A stretch of DNA of 49,067 bases from Pelargonium cotyledonis (GCA_036897625.1 JAYMTA010000057.1:1-49067); one strand, 5' to 3'. Counted from the stretch's first letter, positions 1 to 11,700 are shown. A program made the numbers and translations. Notes: generated by a model from the sequence alone, not told the origin.

Positions 1-433
1 TATCTTGGGCGTGGCTTAGTTGTGTGATACACGAGTGATATTGTGAGACGATTGATAGTGGGTAGGGGGGATAAATCCCAACAAGATAGTCAACTTCATG
101 ATGATTCTCATCATCACTATCCTCGTCCTCAGAGTCTTCGTTCCATATTCGATATTGTGTTAAGAGAGCAACCGGTTTCTCGGCCTCCGGTTCGTCCTCT
201 GGATTGATTTCTCACCACCTGCAAAGAAAATATGAATCGCGAGAGTTAGTATTGTTGAAGACAGAGGACCAACGTTTACAGGCGTACTTGCACCGAGTTG
301 CATATTTGAGAGAACCGAGTCTGCAAAAGATTTCTACCAATATTTCGTTGCTTAGACTTGAAATATATGATGTTGATGACGACGAAGATCGAGTCTTATT
401 GACTCCATAACTGTGATTTTTCACCATGATCAC
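1..433 (-). pseudogene. F-box gene copy 1, broken by an in-frame stop
   Basis: Reading from 433 leftwards, the frame opens with about 30 residues and then an F-box (LSNEILVEIFCRLGSLKYAT...CKRWSS) close to that of the intact gene at 1832-3259. After FLCRW there is a TGA at 214-212. Beyond that stop the same frame stays homologous to the intact gene (AEKPVALLTQYR matches its ELAIVLLTQYR) and runs off the left edge of the window. This is therefore a nearly full-frame copy with one nonsense codon and not a short gene. An intron around the stop is conceivable because CAG|GTGGTG lies there, but the intact relative has none. F-box proteins recruit substrates to SCF ubiquitin ligases. A 73-residue product would carry little more than the SKP1-binding module. 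Confidence 0.75.
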
Positions 434-489
434 TAGCTCTCTAAATTAAAACTTCTTTTAACTTTTTTCGATTGTTTGTGGATTCACAA

Positions 490-690
490 GCTGGTTTGCT
501 TTATATTACAATAAAATTGGCCTAATTAATTTAGGAAATAAAGTAATGTAATATATGGATTAGGAACTCATATTTTGAGTAGAACTATATTTTCACAGTT
601 CTGTATAATCTATTGTCTAAAATTCTGTTTTTGAGGATATTAACTCTATTACGTATAGCCAAATTAGCGGTAACAAATTCGAAAAAAGAA
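490..690 (-). repeat. Upstream region shared by F-box copy 1 and the intact F-box gene
   Basis: The stretch 490-690 matches 3340-3545 in the same order and spacing. Shared pieces are the TTTATATTA-rich start, GGAAATAAAGTAATGT, ATATGGATTAGGA, TTTTGAGTAGAACT, and a final block around CGGTTAACAAA...GAAAAGAATCC. Both stretches lie immediately upstream (on the minus strand) of an F-box start codon, so the duplication that made copy 1 carried the promoter as well as the coding region. Homology ends near 690, where the LINE remnant begins. Confidence 0.6.
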
Positions 691-1190
691 TCCAAGCTCC
701 GAAGCCCGATTCAACCAACATATACTGACGTGAAATCTGACGACCTTACGAAACTGTGAGCCACCTTGTTCGCAGATCTGTAGAATTGAGAAGACAGACA
801 AAATGGCCCTAATAATAAGACCCAAGCCGTGGAGTTCGCTCCTCCAGCCTTTAAAGCATGAACCACCTGGCTCGCGTCTAATTCATTAACTTGATCCACC
901 CCCGATCAACAGTCCAACTCAAAGCCTCCCTAATAGTCGTAGCATCCACCAACCTTGGCTCGAGCGTGCCAATCCAACCAACCCGAGCACCACCCCAACA
1001 CCTCCAGACTTATCCAAAGACTATTCAGCCCCCATTGGGCCTACCTTCAGCTTCAAAAACCGCGGCATCAGTATTAATTTTAAGAAGTAGCTAGCCAGCG
1101 GATTCCATTTGACCATTGAAGGGCCTCCCGACGCTTCCCCTGCCTGACCAAAGCCTCTCCCTCTACTGGCGTCCCGAGCTTGACGCGGGC
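690..1190 (-). mobile_element. Decayed LINE remnant, RNase H (RVT_3-like) domain
   Basis: On the minus strand the reading frames, broken by stops and frameshifts, give LKINTDAAVF near 1085-1055, VDATTIREALSW near 950-915, and then NELDASQVVHAL and YRSANKVAHSFVRSSD between 895 and 720. This order (KINTDAA, a Glu-containing second motif, SQVVHAL, NKVAH) is that of the RNase H-like domain at the C-terminal end of plant non-LTR retrotransposon polyproteins. The second acidic residue region and the frame continuity are lost, so it is inactive. No reverse transcriptase domain or poly(A) tail is visible nearby. It abuts the duplicated F-box upstream region and looks inserted there. Confidence 0.65.
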
Positions 1191-1479
1191 ATTAAACATA
1201 GCCATGGACATTGAGATAAGCTTTGACACAATAAGTAACCTTTAGTTCTCATATTCATGGCAAAAACTTTGAACCTGTTCAAGGACTAGTTGACAAGAGA
1301 ACAAATATACCTTTAACTGGGTTGTCAAGTTTGAGATTTCGGGAATGCAGCTGAGTTAAAACTTGACATAATTAAAGTGTGTCGTTCATTTGGTTCTCAC
1401 CGTCTCGATTTAAATTGAAATTTGCAACTGTGAAGTAGATTTTACTGTTAAATTTGAATAATGGGCTAAATATAATGGT

Positions 1480-1610
1480 TTGGGTTTCCCATACTAAAAG
1501 GTCAACATTGTTAGCAGGGTTCCGCTTGCACTCTTATATTTAGCATTTCCACTTTATATTTAACCGATGTGGGACTTATTTCGCCCACTTCAACATTTAC
1601 AACTCAATGT
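1480..1610 (-). mobile_element. TRIM/LTR-like repeat fragment
   Basis: Reverse-complemented, this stretch has AAGTCCCACATCGGTTAAA, then TATAAAGTGGAAATGCTAAATATAA, GAGTGCAAGCGGAACCC and a CCCATT end. The same order of motifs occurs on the minus strand at about 28130-28010, where it is followed by a tRNA-Met-type primer-binding-like site. Such 'CCCACATCGG' blocks are common in plant terminal-repeat retrotransposons in miniature. The rest of 1191-1831 holds nothing else I recognise. Confidence 0.35.
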
Positions 1611-1831
1611 CAGATAAACACTAGATAGCATATTTATAACATAAGCAAATCTGTAATAAATTAACCAAAGGAAAAAAGTAAGAGCATGATTGAGAATGAA
1701 AATATTGTATATTGACTATAAAAGCGTTTAGACGAACATTGACAAAATTGTAAGAGAAAAAAATGTCTAAAGAGCATTGAAACATTAAAATTGATATTGT
1801 AAACGGCTACGTTTGTGCACTTATTTGCGCA

Positions 1832-3259
1832 TTATAATTTGTGCACAAAGCTAGTTCTTCTCTTAATTATATGCGTGCTCGCGAAACGAGGAACCCGGGT
1901 AGGCCAGAAAGGCTGCAAAAGCGGGAAGGCATCACATGAGTCTAACGGTACTGAAATCTCTCGGATCAGCTCGAGAGTTCTTCGTCTAACATCGCACAAA
2001 AAGATATAGGATGTCTTGTCACAAAACCAACACAAATACACTATGTCTCCATCATTAGGGTCGAAAGCCAAAACCGATGTTTTTAATTTTCCTATTTGAT
2101 AAGGACCTCGAGACGAGTCCTGGACTTCACTAAAATCTAACTCGTGCACCAAATCCCAAGTACGACCATGTCTATTGAGCTCCCAAATAATCAATTTTTG
2201 CCCGAATTCTTCGGTATTATTTCTAATACTATTAGAAGTATCCGGAACAACACGGACCACTTGGGCTAACCGCAAACACCCTCTACACACTCCTAGTAAA
2301 AAATCCGGAATTTGTGATTGGTAGCCCGAGGGAAGCGAAAATCGAATGTAACTATTGACATAGGTGTTCGAATGTGAAAATTTTAGTCCCACAATTTCTT
2401 CGGATGAGCTGAAACAAAACAGCTCGGACGAGTTCAACCAAACTAGCATTTTGACATCGGAAGAGTATAAGCACTCGGGCACGTTTACCATCTCGTTCCA
2501 TGTACCAAGACGGTCTTCGGATGAGAAGATATCCACCTTAAACCTCTCATTGTTAGGTTTAGGTCTAGCAAGGCCGCTATAAAAAGCTAATCTTAAGGTT
2601 TTGATGTAAGGAATAATGCGGACCAACTTGAATTTGAAAGCTTTGCCCTCTTCGCAGAAGAAGAATAATTTAAATTTAACTTTGGAATAGTACTTCGGTA
2701 GAGGCGGAGGTGGCGGGAGGACGATCCATTGCTTTGTGAAGGGATTGCAGAGGTAGTAAACACTGTGATCCGTCTTGCCCGGAGAACAAACCACTAGGTC
2801 TTTGTGAGTGGCATGAATGTAAATTTGGGTTTTAAGGGGAAGAAAATCAAAAGTATTGAAAGATAGTAGGTTTTGACGCTGGGACATATAAGAGTAATCA
2901 ATTACATCACGAATCTCGTACGAGGTGAGTCCCCTAAACGCGGGGCAGGGGCTGTCCCGGTATTGTGTCAAGAGAACAATGGCTAGCTCCTCGTCTTCCT
3001 CTTTCTCCTTGTTGAGATGGATCTTTTGCCAACGCCGCATAAAATATGTATGATACAATGAACTAGTTTTGATAATCAAGAACCAACGTTTGCATACAGA
3101 CTTGCACCGAGTTGCATTCTTTGAAGAATCAAGTCTGCACAAGATTTCTATCAATAACTCGTCGCTCAGACGTGAAATATATGATGTTGGTGAAGAAGAA
3201 GATCTAATCTTGCGTCCACCATTCATGACATTGGAGATTCTCTTATCTTCCATAACCAT
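1832..3259 (-). CDS. F-box protein (intronless, 475 aa)
   Basis: This is the intact member of the cluster. Residues 31-63 are a typical plant F-box (LSDELLIEILCRLDSSK...RCKSVCKRWFLII), preceded by a Ser-rich N-terminus. The rest (about 130-420) follows the pattern of the F-box-associated interaction region: a CNPFTKQW-like strand, a proline run near residue 185, FKLVRI, then FKVDIFSSEDRLGTWNEM. Proteins of this class bridge SKP1/cullin-1 to a substrate for ubiquitination; the substrate here cannot be inferred. The start at 3259 is the first ATG of an open frame, although a second Met at residue 3 gives an equal alternative. All four F-box copies lie on the minus strand within 5 kb, consistent with tandem duplication. 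I see no frameshift, so it is probably functional. Confidence 0.85.
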   Translation of the reverse strand: MVMEDKRISNVMNGGRKIRSSSSPTSYISRLSDELLIEILCRLDSSKNATRCKSVCKRWFLIIKTSSLYHTYFMRRWQKIHLNKEKEEDEELAIVLLTQYRDSPCPAFRGLTSYEIRDVIDYSYMSQRQNLLSFNTFDFLPLKTQIYIHATHKDLVVCSPGKTDHSVYYLCNPFTKQWIVLPPPPPLPKYYSKVKFKLFFFCEEGKAFKFKLVRIIPYIKTLRLAFYSGLARPKPNNERFKVDIFSSEDRLGTWNEMVNVPECLYSSDVKMLVWLNSSELFCFSSSEEIVGLKFSHSNTYVNSYIRFSLPSGYQSQIPDFLLGVCRGCLRLAQVVRVVPDTSNSIRNNTEEFGQKLIIWELNRHGRTWDLVHELDFSEVQDSSRGPYQIGKLKTSVLAFDPNDGDIVYLCWFCDKTSYIFLCDVRRRTLELIREISVPLDSCDAFPLLQPFWPTRVPRFASTHIIKRRTSFVHKL

Positions 3260-3299
3260 TGAAACTATTTCAACTTTTCTTCTTTGTTTGTGCTCATAA

Positions 3300-3545
3300 G
3301 GTGCAGAGACGTAATAAAATTATGAAATAAAATAATGCTTTATATTATATTAAAATTCCCCTAGTTAATTTTGGAAATAAAGTAATGTTTTATATGGATT
3401 AGGATTTAGGAACTCCTATTTGTTATTTTAAAAAAAAGGAGCTCCTGTTTTGAGTAGAACTCTGTTTTTTTATTTTTTAAAGAAACCAAATAACTTTTTA
3501 ACGCAATCAAATCAACGGTTAACAAACCCGAGAAAAGAATCCGAT
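3300..3545 (-). promoter_or_regulatory. Upstream region of the intact F-box gene
   Basis: This is AT-rich DNA directly upstream of the 3259 start, shared with the region upstream of F-box copy 1 (490-690). Several TATA-like runs lie between 3340 and 3400, and none can be singled out. Its preservation in two copies is the only sign of function. Confidence 0.35.
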
Positions 3546-3589
3546 GTAGAAAAAAATACATATACAAACCCAATGAGAGAAATGTGATT

Positions 3590-4035
3590 TGAACTATAAT
3601 TTCTAGATGAATAGAATGATTTTTTTTTTCTTAGTGGACCTTCATGCTCTTAGTTGCATAGAAGAAGAGATGACAAAATTGAAACATGGAGAGTTTTAGA
3701 AAAATGATTTGTTCAAAGTGAGAGCTCAATAAAGTTTATAATATAAAAAGGTTGAATTAAACCCAAAAGGCTAGTTTTGTGAAGATATGTTAAGAAATTT
3801 ATCTCAATTTTATTGCAGTTTATAACCGAAGCTAAAAATTGCAGCCAAAAGTCCAAAAATCTATATTGCAGCTTATAACCTGACATAATAACTGCAGCTA
3901 AAAGTTCCAAAACTATAAATTATTGCAGTTTTTACCGCATATAATAACTGCAGTTAAAAGGTCCAAAACAATTCATTATTGCAGTTTATAATCGCAGTTA
4001 ATAGCTGCAGCTAAAAGTCCAAAACGCTGAAATGC
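3590..4035. mobile_element. hAT-like non-autonomous repeat with internal TGCAGTT array
   Basis: Between about 3776 and 4025 a short palindromic unit (TTGCAGTTTATAACCGCAGT / TAATAACTGCAGTTAAAAG) recurs four to five times with drift. The same unit, preceded by the same GGCTAGTTTTGTGAAG block, occurs at 44140-44345, and a related one lies inside the hAT element at 48095-48336. The right end resembles the GGCCCTGG end of the 44-kb copy. The element interrupts F-box copy 3 at about codon 63. The left end is diffuse and I cannot place a target duplication. Confidence 0.5.
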
Positions 4036-4231
4036 GCAAGCCCTGGCTTCGCGTATTATTATTGATGATCGAGAACCAACGTTTGCATGTAGATTTGCAC
4101 CGAATTGCGCACTTCGAAGAAGCAAGTCTGCATAAGATTTCTACCAATAACTCGTCGCTTAGACATAAAATATTTGATCGAATCATCTTGCTTCCACCAT
4201 TAAAGATACTGCTACTTTCCACCATCATCAC
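4036..4231 (-). pseudogene. F-box gene copy 3, truncated by a repeat
   Basis: From 4231 the minus frame gives MMMVESS..., then an excellent F-box (LSDELLVEILCRLASSKCAIRC, CKRWFSIINNN). Homology to the intact gene stops near 4040. The remaining residues of the open frame (to 3998) are translated repeat sequence. No continuation of the F-box gene is found on the other side of the repeat, so the 3' part is deleted as well as interrupted. Confidence 0.75.
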
Positions 4232-4701
4232 TTGTGTGTTTTTGTTTTTGTTTTCGGATATAAACTAGGGTTTGCAATTTCTAATGGATACGCACATAGG
4301 AACCATAATTTGAGGAAGTGGAGCTGAACCCATATTCTAAGAGTATATAATTATTACAAATAATAAGTCATATAATTATTTGGAAACACAATATTTTTAA
4401 AAATCATTACTAGATCAGATATTTTTCTAATTGAAAATGGTGTGATATTGATTTGATCGGTTAAAGAGATTCGATCGCAGTCCAATTTCTGCCTTGACTT
4501 AACACGATGGTCCCGTTGGTTAAACTAGTTGAATTTTCTTATGGTGAATTTGATGACACCTAGCGCTTTGTTCGATCCGGGTCTTTTAATTATGCGTTTT
4601 GATGAGATCGATAGCTTTGATGCCTATACAAAATTGGAAGAGGATTGATGCATGTCTACTTGCAAACAACTATCGGGAGCGAAAACATAGTTAAAATAGA
4701 C
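4232..4701. other. Intergenic, nothing recognised
   Basis: AT-rich spacer between F-box copies 3 and 4. I see no coding, RNA or clear repeat signal. Confidence 0.5.
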
Positions 4702-4950
4702 TTACAAATATTTACTGGCGTGAGGCCCGAGAAAATATGAATCAGGTGGTGGTTTTGTGTCAGTATCGATGAGAGAGAAACATTTTTCACAAATGTACTT
4801 GCACTGAGTTGCGTACTTGGAGGAAGCGAGTCTGCACAACATTTCATCCAATAGCTTGTTGCTTAAACCCAAATTATATGATGATGAAGGAGAAGATGGG
4901 ATCATCTTGCTTCCACCATCACTCACAATGCAATTTGTAGTCTCTAGCAT
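4702..4950 (-). pseudogene. F-box gene copy 4, degenerate fragment
   Basis: From 4950 the frame reads MLETTNCIVSDGGSKMI..., then LGLSNKLLDEMLCRLASSKYATQCKYICEKCFSLID, an F-box in which the usual CKRW has become CEKC. It also keeps PDSYFLG, matching DSYFL in copy 1, and then stops. Nothing homologous to the C-terminal region follows. Loss of the conserved Trp and the truncation argue against function. Confidence 0.7.
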
Positions 4951-5788
4951 GTAAATACACCACTAGTTAGTTTAAAACATAAATAAGATACCGTTAAAAA
5001 TTATTGAAAGAAAATGGAAGTTAACGACGGTAATATCATTTTAACAATACGAACATGAAAAATGAGAGTTATTCTCGTTTCGATTATAGAACAAAAATTA
5101 TAATCCAAACACTTCATTGTTGTAAGAAGATTAGGGTTTTTAGGTCTTTCACGGTTGATTAGCCCTAAGTTTTTGTACCCCTGATACTAAGACAGTTGAG
5201 TCGGAGGAGGAGGAGTCTCATTACTCGGTGTTGGTGCGGACAAGGGTAACAACGACTTTCAACGAGCAAAAGAGGTGGTATCCAGATTGATCAATTATAG
5301 TCGGGTAGAGTTTCGAGTTTTAGACATAAAATACACTAACTTTTAGGATAACCCAATCCAACCAACTTCAGATTGAGTTAGGATCGGGTACCCTTTGGGT
5401 TCAAAAATAGAAATGACGACGAAGCATGTATGGAGCGTGCTTTGTACTCCACGTTATTGCCCCGTGCCCTACTCAGAGATAGATTCATCTCCCCAATTTC
5501 TGCTACGTTTGGGGACGGGGATTACCCGTGCTCCATAACCCGATTAGAGAATTTATGTTTGTGTTCCATTCGGGTTGGGAGCATCGGGTTCTCGTCGGGA
5601 TCGGATTAGATTGTCATCAAAATATCAAATTTATTCCCTATTTTTCAAGGAAAAAGAAAGTTTCAATTCCCCCTTTTACATTCCCCGCCACTGACAACGA
5701 GAACACAATCACTTCACCGAAGAGGGAAAATAAGAAATTTTCCCGAGAAACAAACACGCCCCTTCCCCTCCTCCATGCTCGATCAACC
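4951..5788 (+). promoter_or_regulatory. Upstream region of the TFIIIC gene, partly repeat-derived
   Basis: No gene is visible. From about 5330 to 5640 there are GGGTCGGGTA, GGGGACGGGG and TTCGGGTTGGG-type words typical of the degenerate MITE-like repeats found elsewhere in the window. The open frame of the first TFIIIC exon extends back to 5528 only because this stretch lacks stops. The segment 5660-5788, CA- and TC-rich just before the start codon, is the likely 5' UTR. Confidence 0.4.
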
Positions 5789-8700
5789 ATGGACTCGATC
5801 GTAGCCTCGGCTCTCGAAGAAATCTGCGCCAAAGGCCAGTCCGGAATCGCCATCGCCTCGCTCTGGTTGAGGCTCGCTCCGTCGCTCTCCTCCTCCAACC
5901 TCGACCTCTCTCCCGGCGTCAAGAAAGCGGTGTGGCTCAACCTCCTCAATGTCCCGAGCCTCCAATTCCACACCAAAAGCGTCTGTTACAACGCCGACGA
6001 GCCCGCGATACAGTCTTTTGAGGACGCCGAGAACCTGAAATTGAAGATTGTTGGCAAGGAGCGCTTTCGCGACAACTTCGTCGGACTCTATGACGAGTGC
6101 TCGGCCATTGCCTCCATTTCCCCCATCCAGCGCCGCGCTCTCGAGTGCCTCGCCATCGCCAGGTTCAGTCTCGTTCAGCTTACTTTCTGTGGATTTTTTT
6201 ATATGAAAAAAACGGAATTTGAAGATTTTTTGTGTTTATTTGGGGAATGTGACCAATGCATGTATGATTGTATGTCTCTCTATGTATAAATTTTGAATAT
6301 TTTGTGTATAATCGCAAGGTTCAGTCTCGTTGAGAACTGGAATTTGAATAATTGGTGTCTATATAGCGGGTTTGGGTTCACCTTAATCAGTTTTGTGTCA
6401 ACTAAATCAAGTCGTTTACTTTATTGTTCTGTGTTCTGACTGCTCGTATCGAACCCGCATAACCAGTATGATTAAACGGATCAAGTGACCCATTTAAGCA
6501 TAAAGTTGTAATTTTTCTGAGTATCTGTGTTAAAAATGATCCATATAAGTTAAATGGGTCAATATACCAGGTCGTGTCAGGTCAAACCTAGCTTATTTAT
6601 TTAAACATGTCATGTTGGGTTGTGTAATTTTGAACCTAATTATTTAAACGGGTTGGCCGTGTTGAGTTGTGTCACCCAACTTGTAAACGGGTTGTGTTCG
6701 TGTCGTGTAACTCAACCCGTTTAGTAACCGGTTGTGTTCAGGAAGACCCATTTTGCAAATTCTAAACTTTCAATACTAACATGACCAGCAAACACAAATT
6801 CTAAACTTTCAATACTAACATGACCAGCAAACACAAATTGCCACCCCTAATGTTAGTTATGTTCATGCCGTTATCTACGTGATAGGAATAACGCAAAGCG
6901 AATTTGGTATAGAAGGGAATAAAATGTTCTATATCATGAGGAGCCTTGAATGCCGAGGTTTAATTGTGAGGCCAGATGTAATTTTGTGGACGAAGGAAGC
7001 TTGTGAGGAAGGGGAGTCAATAAACTATTGGAGTTTGGCTTATATAAACCATCTATATACTCCTGTTGTAAATGTGACCTATGCATGTATGTGTGTTTGA
7101 GTGTGTCTCTATATATAATGTATATTGTACATGTATATATCAGTATGGTATTAATATGGTGGTGGTTATGGTGAAACTGTTATTCTGTATATGTTTGCAG
7201 GACAGACGGAATAACACAAAGTGAGCTTAGTAAGGAATTTGGTATAGAAGGGAATAATATGTTCTATGTCATGAGGAGCCTTGAATGCCGAGGGCTAATC
7301 GTGAGGCCGGATGCAATTTTGAGAACAAAGGAAGCCTGTGACGATGGGGAGTCGAAAAACAATTCGAGTGTGGCGGCCACTAAGTTACTGTACTTGTATC
7401 GTTATGCAAAGCATTTAAGCTCACTACAGAGACTTGAGATTACCAAAGAAGAAAGGACTTTGGAGAGTCTTGGGAATGGAAACGAAAGTGATGATGAGGA
7501 AGATAATTTTGGCAGGGGAGGTGTTAAAGATGATGTGTGTGTAAAGGATTATTTACCACAAATGAAAGCTATATGTGATAACCTTGAAAGCGCCAAGGAC
7601 AAGGTCAGTTATATGACTTGTATTTAAAACTGCTTCTTGATACATCTTGTTGCATTATATCATTATGCTGATTTCATTTTGTGTCATTCTTTTTCATTGA
7701 AGGTTCTTGTTGTCTCAGATATTAAACAGAATCTCGGATACCATGGATCATCTTCAGGACACAAGGCTTGGAGAAATGTAATTTTATTATAGTACTTATT
7801 AATTATAGATCTTTTTTACCTTTTACTGAATGTTTTTCTTCTGTTGGTCCATGCACCATGTGCTGGCAGATATGTAGCCGCTTGAAGCAGGCTCGTGTGG
7901 TGGAGGAGTTTGAGGCTAAAGTGAATGATAAGGTCAGTCTGAAATTTTGTTTACTAATTATCTTTTTGCAAGGATTCATGCATCAAATGCTGCATTGGTT
8001 TCAGAAGGAATATTGAATATGGTTCTGATTTTCTTATGAACAGACTTGAATTTCCCTTCATGCATATTTTACCAGTTTGGCTGTCTGGTTTCATTTATTG
8101 ACTGTTTTCATGTGCCGTATATTCATTCTTAGTGTCTAAGTCATCAATGCATTTTATTTGGTTTCCTCAGAAATATGTCTCTACACGAACCATGAAGCAT
8201 ATCTGTTACTCATGAAATGATCCTTGCATATTTCAGGCGATTAATGCCATTTGTGCAGTAGAAAAAATAATGATGCATTCTCTACTTTCTACTTATGACA
8301 GTGTTTAGTTCATAATGTGATTTAGGAATAGTACATAGGAGAGATTGCATAACAAACTACACAAGCACAGTCAACTTAATGCTTTGCATTGCTTGATTTC
8401 TTCGATGTAGCTCTGAATTTAGTTGCCTCTCATTGTTAGCTTCTATTTGAAATTCACAACTGAGTGGTTCTTGCTATAGTAATACTTTTGGTGTTGTCAT
8501 TCTTGCTACTTGATATGGCTTGGGTTGCTTAAATGATTGCATTATTACTTTCTTGTTTGTACATTGATATTGCTACTATGATATTTCATATTTGATGTCT
8601 GAGCAAATATAGCTAAATGGTTTGGTGGTGTCAATCTTTTTTCATGCTTTGTATTGGCTATATTTTTTTGATGCACAATCAATAAATTTAGTATACCACA

Positions 8701-11700
8701 TAGTTTTATATTTTCTTCCTGTTTGTGGACTATTTTCTATTTGTATCTGGACAAGGAGTTTCATGTTTTGTTCATGGCTTCAAATGCTTATACTTTTTGG
8801 CAGGTCGAGCGATGCCTCCGTTTGATAAAAAAATTATCTTCAAATGTTGAGCCAAAAACTCTTGGACCTGGTGATGAAAAAGTTGATGGAGAACCACTAC
8901 TGAAATTTGGGAGGAGAGGTCAAAGAACTGACCAGCTTGTAGACCTTGCCTTTGATCATCAAATTTATGATATGATTGATGCTGGAGGATATGACGGGAT
9001 ACTTGGTCTTGACGTATGTCCACTTATTGTTGCTTACCTTTCTTCTCAAAGTTTGTGCTCTCACACACACACACGCACGCACGCACATATGAAATTATGT
9101 AATATCCTCCTATTCTGAAAGACAGCAATCAATGAAGCTTTCTAGAGCCTGGTTTGACATGAAGTATCCTAAAAATGCTTATTTTTTTTTCTCTCACAAC
9201 TAATAATACATGCTTGCTCACTTGCTGTTAACAGCTGTCCACTAGGCTTGGAATTAGTAACAAAAAGATCCAACCGCGATTGGAGAATATGTGCTCAAGG
9301 TTTGGGGCTGTTAGGACGGCAGAAAACATCAAAAAGAGCAAGGCATATCGGTTTCGGACTCATGGGAATTTCAACCGTCAATCATCTGATGTACGCCCTT
9401 GTACATCGAAAAGCGTCAATGAAACTAAAATCTCAAATGTAAATGGCAAAAATAAGGATGCTACTGACCCATCAACTGATAGCCTTTTAGAGTGTGATCC
9501 TTCGACTTCTGAAGGTCATTTTCCTACCCGCGAGAAGATAGATCAGAAGGAAATTGAGATAGCGGATTCTCATTTCCACAGAGATGTTATGGAAAACAAT
9601 GAGCTCCTCCATCTTGGCAACCCACAAGAGTTGCTTAATGAGTCAAGAGGTACTGTTCCTGATGCAGAAGTTGATATGTTCAGTACGGAAATGGAAATGC
9701 AGGCTTCCCCAGAAAGAACAACTCCTACTTCTCAAAAGCATCCTAAATCTAGATCATCTCAGCGATATGCATGCTTGTCTTCAACTATTGATAGTGCCCA
9801 AAGGGAGCAGAGGGTACTTGAACGGTTAAAGGTTTTTGCCTGAACTCTCTACATTTAAGCATTATTTGAGGAAAACATTTCATGGTTCCTTTATTTCATG
9901 TTTATATGTAAACAAACAATTATGTTAATGCTGTTCCTTTCTTCCTTTTTCAGGATGAGAAGTTCTTATTGAGAGCTGAACTTTATAGGTGGCTAGTAAA
10001 TTTTGAGAAGGACAAGAGCACAACGATGGACAGGAAAACTATTGATCGAATTGTGAATAAACTTCAGCGAGAAGGGCACTGCAAGTGCATAAAAATTAAT
10101 GTGCCTGTCGTCACAAATTGTGGTGGTAGCCGTATCATTCATGCAATTCTGCACCCATCTGTTCATAGTCTACTACCTGAGCTACATGGAGAAATTTACG
10201 AGAGACTAAGATCTTTTGAAATGCTAGTTCGTGGTCATGGCTCTCAGAAATTGAGGAACAATGAATCGCTTCCTGTGTTGAATGATATCCAGAGAACCCA
10301 GAGTCGTGTCAGTTCAGATTCCCAAGCTGTGAATTCAGAAGCCATGCGTGCTAATGGGTTTGTTTTGGCAAAAATGGTTCGTGCAAAGCTGCTGCATAGC
10401 TTTTTATGGAGTTACCTGACTTGTTCACCTGGTTGGAATGATTCTTTATCATCTGGAAAACATTTGAATGATCTAAAAAATCCTCATAGTGCTTTTAATT
10501 TGTTTTCACTTGAAGAAGCCATTAAGGCCATTCCACTTGAGCTGTTCTTACAAGTTGCGGGCTCCACTCAAACAATTGACGATATGATGGACAAGTGTAA
10601 GAAGGGCTTGCTACTATCAGATCTTCATGTCCACGAGTACAAGCATTTGATGGATACTAGGGCTACTGGAAGATTGTCGTTGATCATTGACATTTTAAGA
10701 CGGCTGAAGGTATGATACTTGGTGACATGGGAGTTAAGTTCCTTGTGCAATTATAGTGTTTTGAATCTCACTTATCATGGGCTACTTGCCTAGGATGGTC
10801 ATTAATACTTTGTTGGGTATGAAGATAGAGGAGAAAGAACATGGCTTTTTTCTCAAACTAAACACATGTTATAAGAAGGCATACAAATTCCAATTACGAA
10901 ACATATAGTTCAAATACATCTTACCTGGCACAACTTCCTCCCCTTCTTATTTTATGTGGACCCTATCTTATGCTTTATTTCATTCTCCTCTCATCTCTCT
11001 CTTTTCTCAAACAAAACAATTGAAATGTAATTGTTATGTTTAAACGTGACACGCTGGCATTAACATAGATCATTGCATTGGATCCAAGGTTATGGCATAA
11101 CTTTGGGATTATGAAAAGTCTGATTGACGCGGCGGGCATTAATGCTGGAGTTTGAAGTATTTGGAAAATACAGAAATAGTTAATGTATTCTAGATCATTA
11201 TGTCTTTATAACATGCTCTCATTTCATCCTACTTTGTCTCATCTGGGATCTGATACGATTCTGAAGAATGAATTAGGTTTTATTTTAGTCTCAACTTAAT
11301 TGAAAATTTGAGGAGTATCTCCTGAAATTGTGAATCTAAAATAATATAAACCAGCTATAAAATAAAATAAAATAATATAAACCATTTACATACTTCTGTT
11401 ATACATGGAAATATAATTATTTTTAGTTTAGATTGTATAGTGTTCTACGATTTCATTTTGTGTTTTACAATTTGGATACAACTTTTAGATCACCAGACTT
11501 AACTCAGATCAAACAAGGATAATGATGCACAGGCATGTGGATCATTGTTCCTCTTTTAAGAATAAATTTGTTGTTTCACATTATCATCCTTCTTGATATT
11601 TTTTTAATAATATTTCAGTATCATGATTTCTAACATCTACTTTTGGAAATGCAGTTGATTCGACTAATAACTTATGGTCATTCAGTTGGAGTCAAGGTTC

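Larger units (their letters stand above)
6246..7115 (+). repeat. Tandem duplication in TFIIIC intron 1 with a decayed copy of exon 2
   Basis: Positions 6880-7040 resemble the first ~170 nt of exon 2 (from 7208). The copy encodes ITQSEFGIEGNKMFYIMRSL and CRGLIVRPDVIL, against ITQSELSKEFGIEGNNMFYV and CRGLIVRPDAIL in the real exon, with a 12-nt in-frame deletion. Just after it, 7071-7115 (AATGTGACC.ATGCATGTATG) repeats the intron sequence at 6246-6290. The order intron, exon copy, intron copy, exon is what one tandem duplication with a breakpoint inside exon 2 would leave. The copy has no usable donor, and its possible acceptor is out of phase with exon 1, so it is probably spliced out. Confidence 0.8.

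Noticed and set aside
5528..5788. An 87-codon N-terminal extension of TFIIIC
   Set aside because: The frame is open only through repeat-like GGGGACGGGG/TTCGGGTTGGG DNA. The ATG at 5789 has good context and fits the known start of the family.
6879..7100. A separate small gene or an alternative TFIIIC exon
   Set aside because: It is a truncated copy of exon 2. It has no donor at its right edge, and its possible acceptor is out of phase with exon 1.
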